A stretch of 64,000 bases of DNA from an uncultured Aquimarina sp. (GCA_947498455.1 CANMKK010000024.1:1-64000), one strand, 5' to 3'; positions 53,698-62,563 are shown, counted from the stretch's first letter. Notes: generated by a model from the letters alone, not told the origin. Numbers and translations: made by a program.

Positions 53698-54762
53698 ATG
53701 TTTGGAAGAAAAAAAATAAATGAAAATGTAAAGCCTATTTTGGTTTATAAGTATAGAGGAGGAGGTGATGAAATATTCGAAAGAGATTTAACTTCTATTG
53801 AGAAAAATTTCTTTTGGGCATCATCAATCAAAGATTTAAATGATCCATGCGAAGGAATTGTTACCGATAATAGTTTTGCAAATCAATCAAGATTATTAAA
53901 TAAAATATCAGGTAAAGAATTTAATGAACCATTATCTAGGGTTAACGAAGCATTACAAAGAATACTTTCTGATGAAAAAATGGGTGTTTATTCACTTTCT
54001 AAATGTTATGATGACGAACTTTTGTGGGCACATTATGCTAACTCACATCAAGGCTTTTGTATAGAGTATGATTTGGAAACATTATTGAAAAGTTTTCATA
54101 GGGATAGAATTTTCTCTTTTTCTATTGATTATAGGGATAAACCGTATGATATTTCGGTATCTGATATTGCAACAAAAAGTAATGAACTAATCAAGAAAAA
54201 GATTGGTCTCAAATCTAAAAGATGGAAATATGAAAAAGAATATAGAGTAGTAACTGATTTCTGGGGTAAGCATTCTTATAATTATAAAGCAGTTAGAGCT
54301 ATATATTTTGGATTAAGGATGAATGAGGAATCTAAGAAAGATGTAATGAATAGGCTTAAGGGCAGAGGTGTTAAATATTTTCAAATGAGATTATCTCCAA
54401 AGTCGTATCAATTCTATAAAGAACAAGTCGATGATTTAAACGGTTTAGAATTGAATTATCTACAATGTATTCCTGATTACATAGTTAAAGGGAATCGAAT
54501 AGGTTTTAAAATAATAGAAAAACAGTATTTCAGATTAAGAAAAAAAGGAAACATTAAAATTGAAATTGACTCTAGTATATCTATTATGGAGTTGAAAGAG
54601 TTTGGCGAGTATATTCAAGAACATCTTTTTCAGGAAGCTAATATAGTAGGTGTATTTTACTATGTGAAAAATCAAAAAGATAAAGACATGGCTTGGGCTA
54701 CATCGCATTATAAGAATCAAGAAGTAAAAGCTTGGATAAATGAATATGTTGAAATTTCATAG
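53698..54762 (+). CDS. DUF2971 protein with C-terminal extension
   Basis: The 354-aa protein has a DUF2971 domain in its first about 240 residues: VYKYRGGGDEIFERDLTS, FFWASSIKDLNDPCEG, MGVYSLSKCYDDELLWAHYA, HQGFCIEYDLE, KSKRWKYEKEYRVV and IYFGLRM. The C-terminal 110 residues are unlike the family core. DUF2971 proteins occur widely in defence-like and mobile contexts with no proven activity; the conserved Tyr, Trp-Ala-His and Glu-Tyr-Arg positions look like a catalytic site. It starts 6 nt after the macro-domain gene, so it is part of the operon. Confidence 0.85.
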   Translation: MFGRKKINENVKPILVYKYRGGGDEIFERDLTSIEKNFFWASSIKDLNDPCEGIVTDNSFANQSRLLNKISGKEFNEPLSRVNEALQRILSDEKMGVYSLSKCYDDELLWAHYANSHQGFCIEYDLETLLKSFHRDRIFSFSIDYRDKPYDISVSDIATKSNELIKKKIGLKSKRWKYEKEYRVVTDFWGKHSYNYKAVRAIYFGLRMNEESKKDVMNRLKGRGVKYFQMRLSPKSYQFYKEQVDDLNGLELNYLQCIPDYIVKGNRIGFKIIEKQYFRLRKKGNIKIEIDSSISIMELKEFGEYIQEHLFQEANIVGVFYYVKNQKDKDMAWATSHYKNQEVKAWINEYVEIS

Positions 54763-54803
54763 GTTCACTCTTTTTTCTTCTTTTTTTAATACAAGAAACA
54801 AAA

Positions 54804-55352
54804 ATGAAAACAAATACTAAGCATATAAGTAAATTTTTAAGCCTTATTCTAAGACATAATCCGAGTAAAATTGGATTGGAATTAGATGAAAATGGATGGG
54901 CAGATGTTAGTGAGTTAATTACTAAAGTTAATAAGTATAAACCTGGATTGACTAATGATATTTTAGAAAATGTAGTAAAATCTTGTGATAAGCAACGTTT
55001 TGCATTTAATGAAAACAGAAGTAAGATTCGTGCGAATCAAGGGCATTCAATAAAAGTAGATTTGGAGTATACGGCTGTTCAGCCACCAGAATTTTTATAT
55101 CATGGTACGGTAGGAAAGTTCAGAGAAGATATACGAAGAAAGGGTTTGCTAAAAATGAGCAGACATCACGTACATCTTAGCGAAGAACTAGAAACAGCAA
55201 TGAGAGTAGGTTCAAGAAGAGGAGTACCTATTATTCTGATAGTAAAATCGGGTGATATGTATCGAAAAGGCATTGAATTTTATCAATCAGATAATGGAGT
55301 TTGGTTAACAGATACTGTAGCTCCTGAGTATATAGAGTTTAAAACAAAGTAA
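54804..55352 (+). CDS. kptA: RNA 2'-phosphotransferase (KptA/Tpt1)
   Basis: The 182-aa protein has both Tpt1 lobes: HISKFLSLILRHNPSKIGLE (catalytic Arg-His) with NGWADVSELI, then RFAFNENRSKIRANQGHSIK, FLYHGTVGKFREDIRRKGLL and HVHLSEELETAMRVGSRRG. KptA transfers an internal RNA 2'-phosphate to NAD+, releasing nicotinamide and ADP-ribose 1'',2''-cyclic phosphate. The tRNA splicing that makes such phosphates is absent in bacteria, so KptA may act on damaged RNA or as an ADP-ribosyltransferase. Products would feed the macro, ARH and NadV enzymes encoded around it. Confidence 0.94.
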   Translation: MKTNTKHISKFLSLILRHNPSKIGLELDENGWADVSELITKVNKYKPGLTNDILENVVKSCDKQRFAFNENRSKIRANQGHSIKVDLEYTAVQPPEFLYHGTVGKFREDIRRKGLLKMSRHHVHLSEELETAMRVGSRRGVPIILIVKSGDMYRKGIEFYQSDNGVWLTDTVAPEYIEFKTK

Positions 55353-55358
55353 TGTACC

Positions 55359-55390
55359 AGACCTCATAGGTTTTCAAAACTGTGAGGTCT
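55359..55390 (+). terminator. Hairpin between kptA and second ARH gene
   Basis: AGACCTCA (55359-55366) pairs with TGAGGTCT (55383-55390) and is followed by a short T-run. It may be an attenuator inside the operon or end the upstream transcript; the next gene starts 34 nt later. Confidence 0.6.
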
Positions 55391-55423
55391 TTATCATAAA
55401 GAATAAGGTAGAGAGAAGCAATA

Positions 55424-56338
55424 ATGATTACTAAAAAAGAAAGCTTTTTGGGATCCATGTTTTTGGGAGCTATTGGTGATGCCATGGGTAGCGGATATGA
55501 AAACTTAAAACCATTGGATGATACTATCTTTTATCCTTTTGAAAAACCTGAAAAGAAAATACCAGAATGGAGAATTACGGATGATACACAGTTAACCGTG
55601 ATCACCTGTGAAGCATTGTTAGAAGATCCAATGTTAGATCCAAAAACTTTATCAAATTATTTTATTTCTTATTTTTCTAAAGGGATGATAAAAGGAATAG
55701 GAGCATCAACTTTAAAAGCTTTTCAGGAGCTTCAATTGGGTTCAGACTGGAGTCAAGTTGGAAGAAAAGGTGAGTACGCTGCTGGCAATGGAGCAGCCAT
55801 GAGAATATCCCCATTAGCATTTTATGATAATATTTCTAGGGAAAGAATAGAGGAAATATGTTCAATAACACATCAAAATTCTGAAGCTTATGTAGGTGCT
55901 CTTGCTATTGTTTTATGTATTCAGAATATAAGAAAAGGAAACTGGAATGATAAGATTAGTTTAATGAAATTAATTATTCCGAATTTACCAGACTCTAGAG
56001 TAAGGGACAGGTTACTAGAAATAGATGCGTTAGTTAGCACAAAATCAATTACAGAAATAGCAACCTTAGGAAATGATGGATATGTTGTGAATTCTATTCC
56101 TTTATCAATTTTTGCAGCAAATATGATAAAGGACAATCATATCAGTTTTATATTTGACCAATTAATAGCAAGTGGTGGAGATACTGATACAAACTGTTCT
56201 TTAACAGGTCAAATTTGTGGAGCTTACTTAGGAATCAATAAAGTACCGCTTTTATTTAAGAAAAAGTTAGAGAAATTAGAAGAGTATTCTTGGATAAAGC
56301 AAATAACAGAAAAGTTAGGAAAAACTATTGAGTCATGA
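55424..56338 (+). CDS. ADP-ribosylglycohydrolase 2 (intact)
   Basis: The 304-aa protein is a complete ARH/DraG-fold enzyme: GAIGDAMGSGYEN (15-27, metal and substrate loop), WRITDDTQLTVITCEALL (DDT at 53-55), GNGAAMRISPLAF, ITHQNSEAYVGALA, and SGGDTDTNCSLTGQICGAYLG in parts (second metal-site motif near 250). It hydrolyses N- or O-glycosidic links of ADP-ribose using two Mg ions. It is paralogous to the frameshifted copy at 50568 and may have taken over its function. Its end overlaps the metallophosphoesterase start by 4 nt (ATGA). Confidence 0.92.
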   Translation: MITKKESFLGSMFLGAIGDAMGSGYENLKPLDDTIFYPFEKPEKKIPEWRITDDTQLTVITCEALLEDPMLDPKTLSNYFISYFSKGMIKGIGASTLKAFQELQLGSDWSQVGRKGEYAAGNGAAMRISPLAFYDNISRERIEEICSITHQNSEAYVGALAIVLCIQNIRKGNWNDKISLMKLIIPNLPDSRVRDRLLEIDALVSTKSITEIATLGNDGYVVNSIPLSIFAANMIKDNHISFIFDQLIASGGDTDTNCSLTGQICGAYLGINKVPLLFKKKLEKLEEYSWIKQITEKLGKTIES

Positions 56339-57069
56339 GAACACTAGTAATTGGAGATATACACGGAGGATACAGAGCGTTATTACAGGTTTTAGAAAGA
56401 GCAAAAGTAACTGATAATGATACCTTAATTTTTTTAGGAGATTATGTAGACGGATGGAGTCAATCTGCAGAATTGATAGAAGAATTAATTAACCTTTCGG
56501 TTTCTAACGAATGTGTTTTTATAAGAGGTAACCATGATCTATGGTGTGGTTTATGGTTGGATAAAGGAGTAACCAATCCAGTTTGGTTAGCACACGGAGG
56601 TAAAGAAACAATACATAGTTATGTTCAGTCTGGATATTTGTCTAATAATAAGCACAAAAGATTCTTTCAGAATTTAAAAAACTATCATATAGACACAGAT
56701 AATAGATTATATGTTCATGCTGGATTTACTTCTATGTATGGTGTCGGTAAGGAAGAATATGAATCTAATTATTATTGGGATAGAACATTATGGGAAGCTG
56801 CACTGTTAGCCGATAAAATTGAAGAGAAAACTCTGGAAGATATGCTTACTTCACCCAAAAGATTTAATCATTATAAGGAGATTTATATAGGACACACTCC
56901 AACAACAATTTATAAAAAAGGAATTCCTATGAAAGCTCATAATGTATGGAACATAGACACAGGAGCAGCTTTTACAGGAAAATTGTCTATTATGGATATT
57001 GATACCAAAGAATTTTGGCAAAGCGATTCTTTACCTTCTTTATACCCAGATGAAAAGGGAAGAAACTAG
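56335..57069 (+). CDS. Calcineurin-like metallophosphoesterase
   Basis: The 244-aa protein has the motifs of PPP-type phosphoesterases: GDIHGG (7-12), FLGDYVDGW (34-41), RGNHDLW (64-70), YVHAGF (about 125) and IYIGHTPTT (about 185). It hydrolyses phosphomonoesters or diesters with two metal ions. In similar NAD/ADP-ribose gene sets such a phosphatase could remove the phosphate left by KptA or act on RNA ends. It overlaps the ARH gene by 4 nt and is the last gene before a strong terminator, so it closes the operon. Confidence 0.92.
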   Translation: MRTLVIGDIHGGYRALLQVLERAKVTDNDTLIFLGDYVDGWSQSAELIEELINLSVSNECVFIRGNHDLWCGLWLDKGVTNPVWLAHGGKETIHSYVQSGYLSNNKHKRFFQNLKNYHIDTDNRLYVHAGFTSMYGVGKEEYESNYYWDRTLWEAALLADKIEEKTLEDMLTSPKRFNHYKEIYIGHTPTTIYKKGIPMKAHNVWNIDTGAAFTGKLSIMDIDTKEFWQSDSLPSLYPDEKGRN

Positions 57070-57082
57070 CTATAGTGTATAC

Positions 57083-57120
57083 ATCAGCCTTACAATAATT
57101 TATGCTTTTGTAAGGCTGAT
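57083..57120. terminator. Bidirectional terminator between convergent genes
   Basis: ATCAGCCTTACA (57083-57094) pairs perfectly with TGTAAGGCTGAT (57109-57120). It ends the ADP-ribose operon on the plus strand and may serve the convergent PLP-enzyme gene as well; T-runs are weak. Confidence 0.75.
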
Positions 57121-57148
57121 ATGATAAAGCATTATCAATATAGTAAAA

Positions 57149-58336
57149 CTATATCAATGCTAAGCTTTCTTTCAGATCTTCAATTAGGTCATCTACATGT
57201 TCTAAACCAATAAAAATTCTGATATCTCCAACAGAAATACCCATACCCGCAAATTGTTCCTCGTCTAACTCTTTTAGATAACTAATAGCGGGAACATATA
57301 CGAGACTTTCATGACCTCCCCATCCCACACCTTTCTGGAATACCGAAAAATTGTTAAAAAAAGATTTTATTTTTTCCAGATCATTGGCATTCAGCTGAAA
57401 TGCCATTAAACTACCATACCCACTCATTTGTTGTTTGCCTAGCTGATATTGAGGAAAACTAGGTAATCCAGGATACGTAACTTGCTTTATTTTTGGATGT
57501 TTTTCTAAAAACTGTGCTACTTTCATGGCACTGGCCTGATGTCTTTCCAGTCGCATGGATAATGTACGTAAGCTGCGAACCAATAACCAAGCTTCCATAG
57601 GTGCGACTTTAGCACCGAGGATCTCATATTCGTTTAAGAAAATACTATCGAGATCTTCTTTTTTTCCAATAACAACTCCACCAATTAAATCACTATGTCC
57701 TCCAAAATATTTAGAACAAGAATGAACTTCTAGATCAATTCCCATTTCTAATGGTTTTTGGAAAATAGGAGTAGACCAAGTATTATCAATCATGGTTTTA
57801 ATACCCTTTGATTTAGCGAGTTTTGCAACAGCTTTGATATCTTGTAGAGAAAATATCACTGAAGAAGGACTTTCTAGATAAATCAATTTTGTGTTTTCCT
57901 GAATAGCATTTTCGAAATCTTCTATGTCATTTCCAGCAACAAAAGTTGTTTCGATATTCATTTTTTTAGCCAGATAACTTTTTAATAAAGTACTGGCAGG
58001 GCCATATAAGTTTTTAATGGCAATTACATGATCGTTGGGCTCTAAGAAATGTAAACAAGAAGCTGTAATTGCAGCCATTCCGGATGGAAAAAGTTGCGCT
58101 TTTTCTCCACCAGATAATTTTGCTATTTTCTCCTCAACGATAGATACAGTTGGATTTTTACCTCTAGAATAAATATAATTATTCATACGATCATCAAAGG
58201 CTTTATCAATGGATTCCCAATCTTCAAAAGTAAATAACGAATTCTGGAAGATAGGTGGTACCACAGCGCCATGATAAGCACCACGATCTTCTCCGTAATG
58301 TGTAAGTATAGTTTCTAATTTTGAGTTCTTTTTCAT
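57149..58336 (-). CDS. Trans-sulfuration PLP enzyme (cystathionine beta-lyase / gamma-lyase type)
   Basis: The start MKKNSKLETILTHYGEDRGA (395 aa) is preferred; a longer frame begins inside the antiporter gene. Cys/Met metabolism marks: NYIYSRGKNPTVSIVEEKIA in parts, LFPSGMAAITASCLHFL, NLYGPASTLLKSY, IDNTWSTPIFQKPLEMGIDL in parts and the PLP lysine in EVHSCSKYFGGHSDLIGGVV in parts. It cleaves cystathionine or related sulfur amino acids in the cytoplasm; the exact member is not certain (MetC-like is best). It starts 4 nt after the NhaC stop, so the two are one operon on the minus strand. Confidence 0.88.
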   Translation of the reverse strand: MKKNSKLETILTHYGEDRGAYHGAVVPPIFQNSLFTFEDWESIDKAFDDRMNNYIYSRGKNPTVSIVEEKIAKLSGGEKAQLFPSGMAAITASCLHFLEPNDHVIAIKNLYGPASTLLKSYLAKKMNIETTFVAGNDIEDFENAIQENTKLIYLESPSSVIFSLQDIKAVAKLAKSKGIKTMIDNTWSTPIFQKPLEMGIDLEVHSCSKYFGGHSDLIGGVVIGKKEDLDSIFLNEYEILGAKVAPMEAWLLVRSLRTLSMRLERHQASAMKVAQFLEKHPKIKQVTYPGLPSFPQYQLGKQQMSGYGSLMAFQLNANDLEKIKSFFNNFSVFQKGVGWGGHESLVYVPAISYLKELDEEQFAGMGISVGDIRIFIGLEHVDDLIEDLKESLALI

Positions 58337-58340
58337 CTTT

Positions 58341-59777
58341 TTAATTTTTATTCTTTTTGTAAAAACAACCAATGCCCAAAATAGCTAATAAGGGAGCAAC
58401 TATTAGATTAATCAATGATAATAATTGCCAGTTCCAATATTCTTCAAAAGGAACTCCTAAGGTTGTAGACATAAATAATGTGGTTGCTGTCCAAGGAACC
58501 ACACTTTCTAACATAGTTCCATAATCTTCAATAGATCTAGAAAGTACACGTCGGGAAATACCAAAATTGTCATATCTCCGTTTAAAAGCATCTCCTATGA
58601 TAAAACTTGTAGCGCTTTGATTCGATGTAATAGAATTTACAAAAGCGGTAGAAAATAAGGACGATAATATAATTGCAGGTTTTGTTTTAGTAAATGAAAA
58701 GACACGATTTACGATTTTTTCCATAGCCTGAGTAACATCAATAGTACCAATAAAAGTTAAAACCATTAATGTGAAAACAATCACCTCATTTAATTGAAAA
58801 AGCCCACCTCTATTAAATAGATTGGTTAGTTTTTCTGGAATTTCAATTGTTGCTGAAACCATGCTGGTGTTAAACCCACTTTTAAGAGCTTCCATCACAT
58901 GTACAATGGTGAAATCTTGAAAAATCAACGCAATAAGACATGCAACAATCGATGATCCTAGTAAAATAGGTAAAGTGTCTTTTTTTCGAATAGAACCATA
59001 TAATACAATAATCGGAGGGATTAAAAGAAAGATATTAAAGTTGAACATGGACTCTATAGCTACCAAAGTTTCTGTTATTTCATTTCCATTAACCTCTGAG
59101 CTTAATGGAGGATATATAAAACCTAAAGAAAAGAATATAATCGCAGATATAATCGCAGATGGTATGGTAGTATACATCATAGATTTAATATGGTCATATA
59201 AGTCAATATCCACGGCCATTGCGGCAAGATTTGTGGTATCCGATAATGGAGACATTTTATCACCAAAATATGCACCACCTATAATGGCTCCAGCGGTAAT
59301 TCCTAAATCTGCATTTACAGAAGATGCAATTCCTATAATGACACCACCTATAGTACCTACAGACCCCCATGAAGTACCAGTCATTGTAGAGAATATAATG
59401 GGCACAATAAAAGCCAAAATATACATATAACTGGGATTAATCAGCTTTATCCCATAATAAATTAACATAGGTATCGTACCACTGATCATCCAGGTACCAA
59501 TAATAATACCAATTGCAAATAGTATGAGAACAGCCGGAAATCCTTTTGCTAGTTTTGCTACGATAGAATCCTGAATTACTTTCCACTTAAAACCTATAAT
59601 TATTAAATGTGCAGAAGAAAAAACCGTTGCCAATAGAAAAATGATTTCTAACGGAAAAGGCGGTAGACGTAAAACTCGTGGTTGAATAATTAAACCGTAA
59701 ACAATTAAGATAGTTAAGAAGATAACGGGGAGTAGTAAATTAAAAAAAGAAACATTTTTAGTATCAGTCTGACTCAT
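58341..59777 (-). CDS. nhaC: NhaC-family Na+/H+ antiporter
   Basis: The 478-aa inner-membrane protein has about 11-12 hydrophobic segments and the NhaC features GTWMISGTIPMLIYYGIKLI in parts, FSTMTGTSWGSVGTIGGVI, GAYFGDKMSPLSDTTNLAA and FVNSITSNQSATSFIIGDAF in parts, ending with PWTATTLFMSTTLGVPFEEY. Such transporters exchange protons for sodium, or malate for lactate in MleN types. Pairing with a trans-sulfuration gene suggests possible amino acid linked transport but is not proof. Divergent from nadV, with 270 bases between. Confidence 0.9.
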   Translation of the reverse strand: MSQTDTKNVSFFNLLLPVIFLTILIVYGLIIQPRVLRLPPFPLEIIFLLATVFSSAHLIIIGFKWKVIQDSIVAKLAKGFPAVLILFAIGIIIGTWMISGTIPMLIYYGIKLINPSYMYILAFIVPIIFSTMTGTSWGSVGTIGGVIIGIASSVNADLGITAGAIIGGAYFGDKMSPLSDTTNLAAMAVDIDLYDHIKSMMYTTIPSAIISAIIFFSLGFIYPPLSSEVNGNEITETLVAIESMFNFNIFLLIPPIIVLYGSIRKKDTLPILLGSSIVACLIALIFQDFTIVHVMEALKSGFNTSMVSATIEIPEKLTNLFNRGGLFQLNEVIVFTLMVLTFIGTIDVTQAMEKIVNRVFSFTKTKPAIILSSLFSTAFVNSITSNQSATSFIIGDAFKRRYDNFGISRRVLSRSIEDYGTMLESVVPWTATTLFMSTTLGVPFEEYWNWQLLSLINLIVAPLLAILGIGCFYKKNKN

Positions 59778-59989
59778 AAGAAGATTTTAAGAAGTAAATG
59801 AAGGTGAAATTTACTACAGTTATTTTTACACAATGCGCAATATATCTAAATAGTATCAATAAGAATTATAAAAAAAGGTGTAAGATAAAAATTTAATAGA
59901 ATCGAATAAAATAGTATCGAATTAAAAAAATGAGTTATTTTTAAACATAATTATTCTTAAGAAAGAATTGATTTAAATTCTTGTTTTTT

Positions 59990-60037
59990 TTTGAAGCGTT
60001 AAATAAAAATGATATATTTGCGTATAATTAACGCAAA
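59990..60037 (+). promoter_or_regulatory. nadV: nadV promoter with NrtR-like operator
   Basis: TTTG (59990-59993) and TATATTTG (60013-60020) are 19 bp apart. TTTGCGT (60017-60023) and ACGCAAA (60031-60037) form a 21-bp palindrome with 7-bp arms and a 7-bp spacer, overlapping the -7 box. The size equals the 21-bp operators known for NrtR. The half-site is the same as in front of prs. Confidence 0.7.
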
Positions 60038-60047
60038 ATAAAATAAT

Positions 60048-61493
60048 ATGAACCCACTCCTTTTAACAGATGGTTATAAATTAGGTCATAAAGAACAATA
60101 TCCAGACGGAACTACCTTGGTGTATTCTAATTGGACACCAAGAAAAAGTAGAATCGATGGAATTGATAATGTAGTATTTTTTGGATTACAATATTTTATA
60201 AAAGAGTATTTAATCAAGCGATTTAATGAAGATTTTTTTGATAAGCCAAAAAGAGAAGTAATTTCAGAGTACAAAAGGTATGTAGATCATTATTTAGGGA
60301 TTGATTATGATATTTCTCATATAGAAGCATTGCACGATTTAGGGTATTTGCCAGTACAGATAAAGGCGCTTCCAGAAGGAACCAAAGTACCTATCAGAGT
60401 ACCGATGTTTACTTTAGTAAATACAAAAGCAGAATTCTTTTGGCTTACAAACTATTTAGAAACGCTATTGTCTAATATTATTTGGCAGCCTTGTACTTCT
60501 GCAACTATTGCAAATCAATATCAAAAAATCCTTAACAGGTATGCAATGGAAACGGATCGTCAAAATGTTGAATTTGTCAATTGGCAGGGTCATGATTTTT
60601 CAATGAGAGGAATGTCAGGTATAGAATCATCGCTATTAAGTGGTATGGGACATGCGCTTTCATTTTCTGGAAGTGATACTTTACCAGTAGCAAAAGCATT
60701 TGAATTATATTATGATGCAGATGTGTCTAAAGAATTGGTAATAGGTAGCGTTAATGCTACAGAACACAGTGTGATGTGTGCTGGTAGCAAAGATGATGAA
60801 ATAGGTACTTTTAGAAGATTATTAAAAACATATCCCTCTGGTATTTTGTCTGTAGTTTCGGATACTTGGGATTTATGGAAAGTATTAACAGAGTATTTAC
60901 CTACATTAAAGAATGAAATCCTTACTCGAGATGGGAAACTGGTAATCCGACCTGATTCTGGTGATCCTGTAGATATTATTTGTGGTTGTAAACACCAAAA
61001 CCCTATTGTGGCTAAAGGAGTAATTGAATTGCTTTGGGACGAGTTTGGAGGTACAGTTAACGAACAAGGTTTTAAGGTACTTAATCCAAAAATTGGAGCT
61101 ATCTATGGAGATAGTATTACGATAGATAGAGCAACTCAAATTTGTGAGCGTCTAAAAGAAAAAGGCTTCGCTTCAACGAATGTAGTGTTAGGAATTGGAA
61201 GTTTTACCTACCAATACAATACTAGGGATACTTTTGGCTTTGCGATGAAGGCTACTTATGTAGAAGTAAATGGTGTAGGAAGAGAGATTTTTAAGAACCC
61301 AATTACCGATGATGGTACCAAAAAATCGGCTAAAGGTTTGATTCATTTGTGTTTGGAAAATGGTGTCATTCTTTATAAAGATCAGGTTTCATCAGAAGAA
61401 GAATCACAAGGATTACTCCGTACAGTTTTTAAAGACGGAAACTTGTTAATAGAAGATAGTCTATCTGAAATAAGGCGAAGAGTAAAAAAATAA
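60048..61493 (+). CDS. nadV: Nicotinamide phosphoribosyltransferase
   Basis: The 481-aa enzyme makes NMN from nicotinamide and PRPP. Nampt marks are present: TDGYKLGHKEQYPDGTTLVY in parts, FVNWQGHDFSMRGMSGIES in parts, SFSGSDTLPV (Asp selecting nicotinamide), VNATEHSVMCAGSKDDEIGT (the phospho-accepting His), RPDSGDPVDI and YGDSITIDRA. Length is that of NadV/NAMPT. Its promoter carries an NrtR-like operator, linking it with nrtR and prs 12 kb upstream. It would re-use nicotinamide freed by KptA or other NAD-consuming enzymes. Confidence 0.96.
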   Translation: MNPLLLTDGYKLGHKEQYPDGTTLVYSNWTPRKSRIDGIDNVVFFGLQYFIKEYLIKRFNEDFFDKPKREVISEYKRYVDHYLGIDYDISHIEALHDLGYLPVQIKALPEGTKVPIRVPMFTLVNTKAEFFWLTNYLETLLSNIIWQPCTSATIANQYQKILNRYAMETDRQNVEFVNWQGHDFSMRGMSGIESSLLSGMGHALSFSGSDTLPVAKAFELYYDADVSKELVIGSVNATEHSVMCAGSKDDEIGTFRRLLKTYPSGILSVVSDTWDLWKVLTEYLPTLKNEILTRDGKLVIRPDSGDPVDIICGCKHQNPIVAKGVIELLWDEFGGTVNEQGFKVLNPKIGAIYGDSITIDRATQICERLKEKGFASTNVVLGIGSFTYQYNTRDTFGFAMKATYVEVNGVGREIFKNPITDDGTKKSAKGLIHLCLENGVILYKDQVSSEEESQGLLRTVFKDGNLLIEDSLSEIRRRVKK

Positions 61494-61894
61494 GTTTTTA
61501 GTATTTGTATTGTAAAAATATACATTTTACATCCTCTGTATAGATAATTATGATCAGTACGAGCTTTTTATAATTAATGATATTCAAAAAATACAGATGT
61601 GATGTAAAAGAATAACTCAATAGGGCAATTTTCTAAAAGGAATTGCATTATACTATAGATAGATAAAACTTAAATTTTTAAAAGTTATATAGAAAATTAA
61701 CAGATGTGAAAACTTTTTTGTGATAAAAGGGGGGATTTATTACGATTAACTGTTATTATATATAAAGACTATAGTCAATTTCTTAAGATATCTAAAGTGT
61801 ATTTTAGTAAATAGGAGTAAGATTTAAGTATAGAACGTATTTCGAAAAAAATATTTTCAAGCATAATAACGTAACATCATAAAATAGAACGAAC
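61494..61894. other. Intergenic, no gene seen
   Basis: About 400 AT-rich bases between nadV and the Crp-like gene. No coding frame, hairpin or repeat was recognised. Confidence 0.45.
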
Positions 61895-62563
61895 ATGAGC
61901 GCGATTTGGTTTTTAGAGGATGCTAATCTCTTCAAGGTATTATGCCCTCATAAATTTAAGAATTATAAGAAAGATCACGATTTTGATGCTTATAGAAAGA
62001 GTGATTATATATACTTTGAAGAAGATTCAGCAAACAAGGTTTATCTTATAGAAAGTGGAAAAGTTAAAATAGGATACTACTCAGAAGATGGAAATGAAGT
62101 TGTAAAGGCTATTCTTACAAGAGGAGAGCTTTTTGGAGAAAAAGCAATTCTAGGGGAAGATAGAAGGACAGAATTTGCACAATCCTTAGATAATGGTACT
62201 TCAATATGTCAAATAGGCGTGCAGACAATGCATGATTTAATGAGGGATAATAAAACATTTAGCTTAAAAATATATAAGTTTATAGGTATGCGATTTAAAC
62301 GTTTAGAAAGAAGGCTGCAATTACTTCTTTTTAAGGATACCAAAACTAGGTTGATTGAATTTTTTAATGAGCTTAAAGAAGATTATGGATATTGCTGCCC
62401 TAATACAGGTGATACTATAATTCAGCATCCATATACTCAAAGAGATATAGCCAATCTCATAGGTACATCCAGACCTACACTTAATATAATTATGAATGAG
62501 TTAAAGGAATCGAACTTTATTGATTTCAATAGAAAAGAGATTCGTTTAAAAAATGTAGCCTAG
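61895..62563 (+). CDS. Crp/Fnr-family transcription regulator
   Basis: The 222-aa protein has an effector domain of the cyclic-nucleotide-binding fold (about 25-140: IYFEEDSANKVYLIESGKVK, GELFGEKAILGEDRRTEFA) and a C-terminal helix-turn-helix (TQRDIANLIGTSRPTLNIIM, about 188-207). There is no N-terminal cysteine cluster of Fnr type, though Cys 19 and a CC pair (YGYCCPNTG) are present. The ligand is unknown. It is followed 73 nt downstream by the RskA-like lipoprotein gene, which may be its target. Confidence 0.9.
   Translation: MSAIWFLEDANLFKVLCPHKFKNYKKDHDFDAYRKSDYIYFEEDSANKVYLIESGKVKIGYYSEDGNEVVKAILTRGELFGEKAILGEDRRTEFAQSLDNGTSICQIGVQTMHDLMRDNKTFSLKIYKFIGMRFKRLERRLQLLLFKDTKTRLIEFFNELKEDYGYCCPNTGDTIIQHPYTQRDIANLIGTSRPTLNIIMNELKESNFIDFNRKEIRLKNVA

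Noticed and set aside
57149..59777. Counting the PLP enzyme and NhaC genes as part of the NAD/ADP-ribose system
   Set aside because: They are on the opposite strand, separated by terminators, and have no evident NAD link; position alone is not enough.
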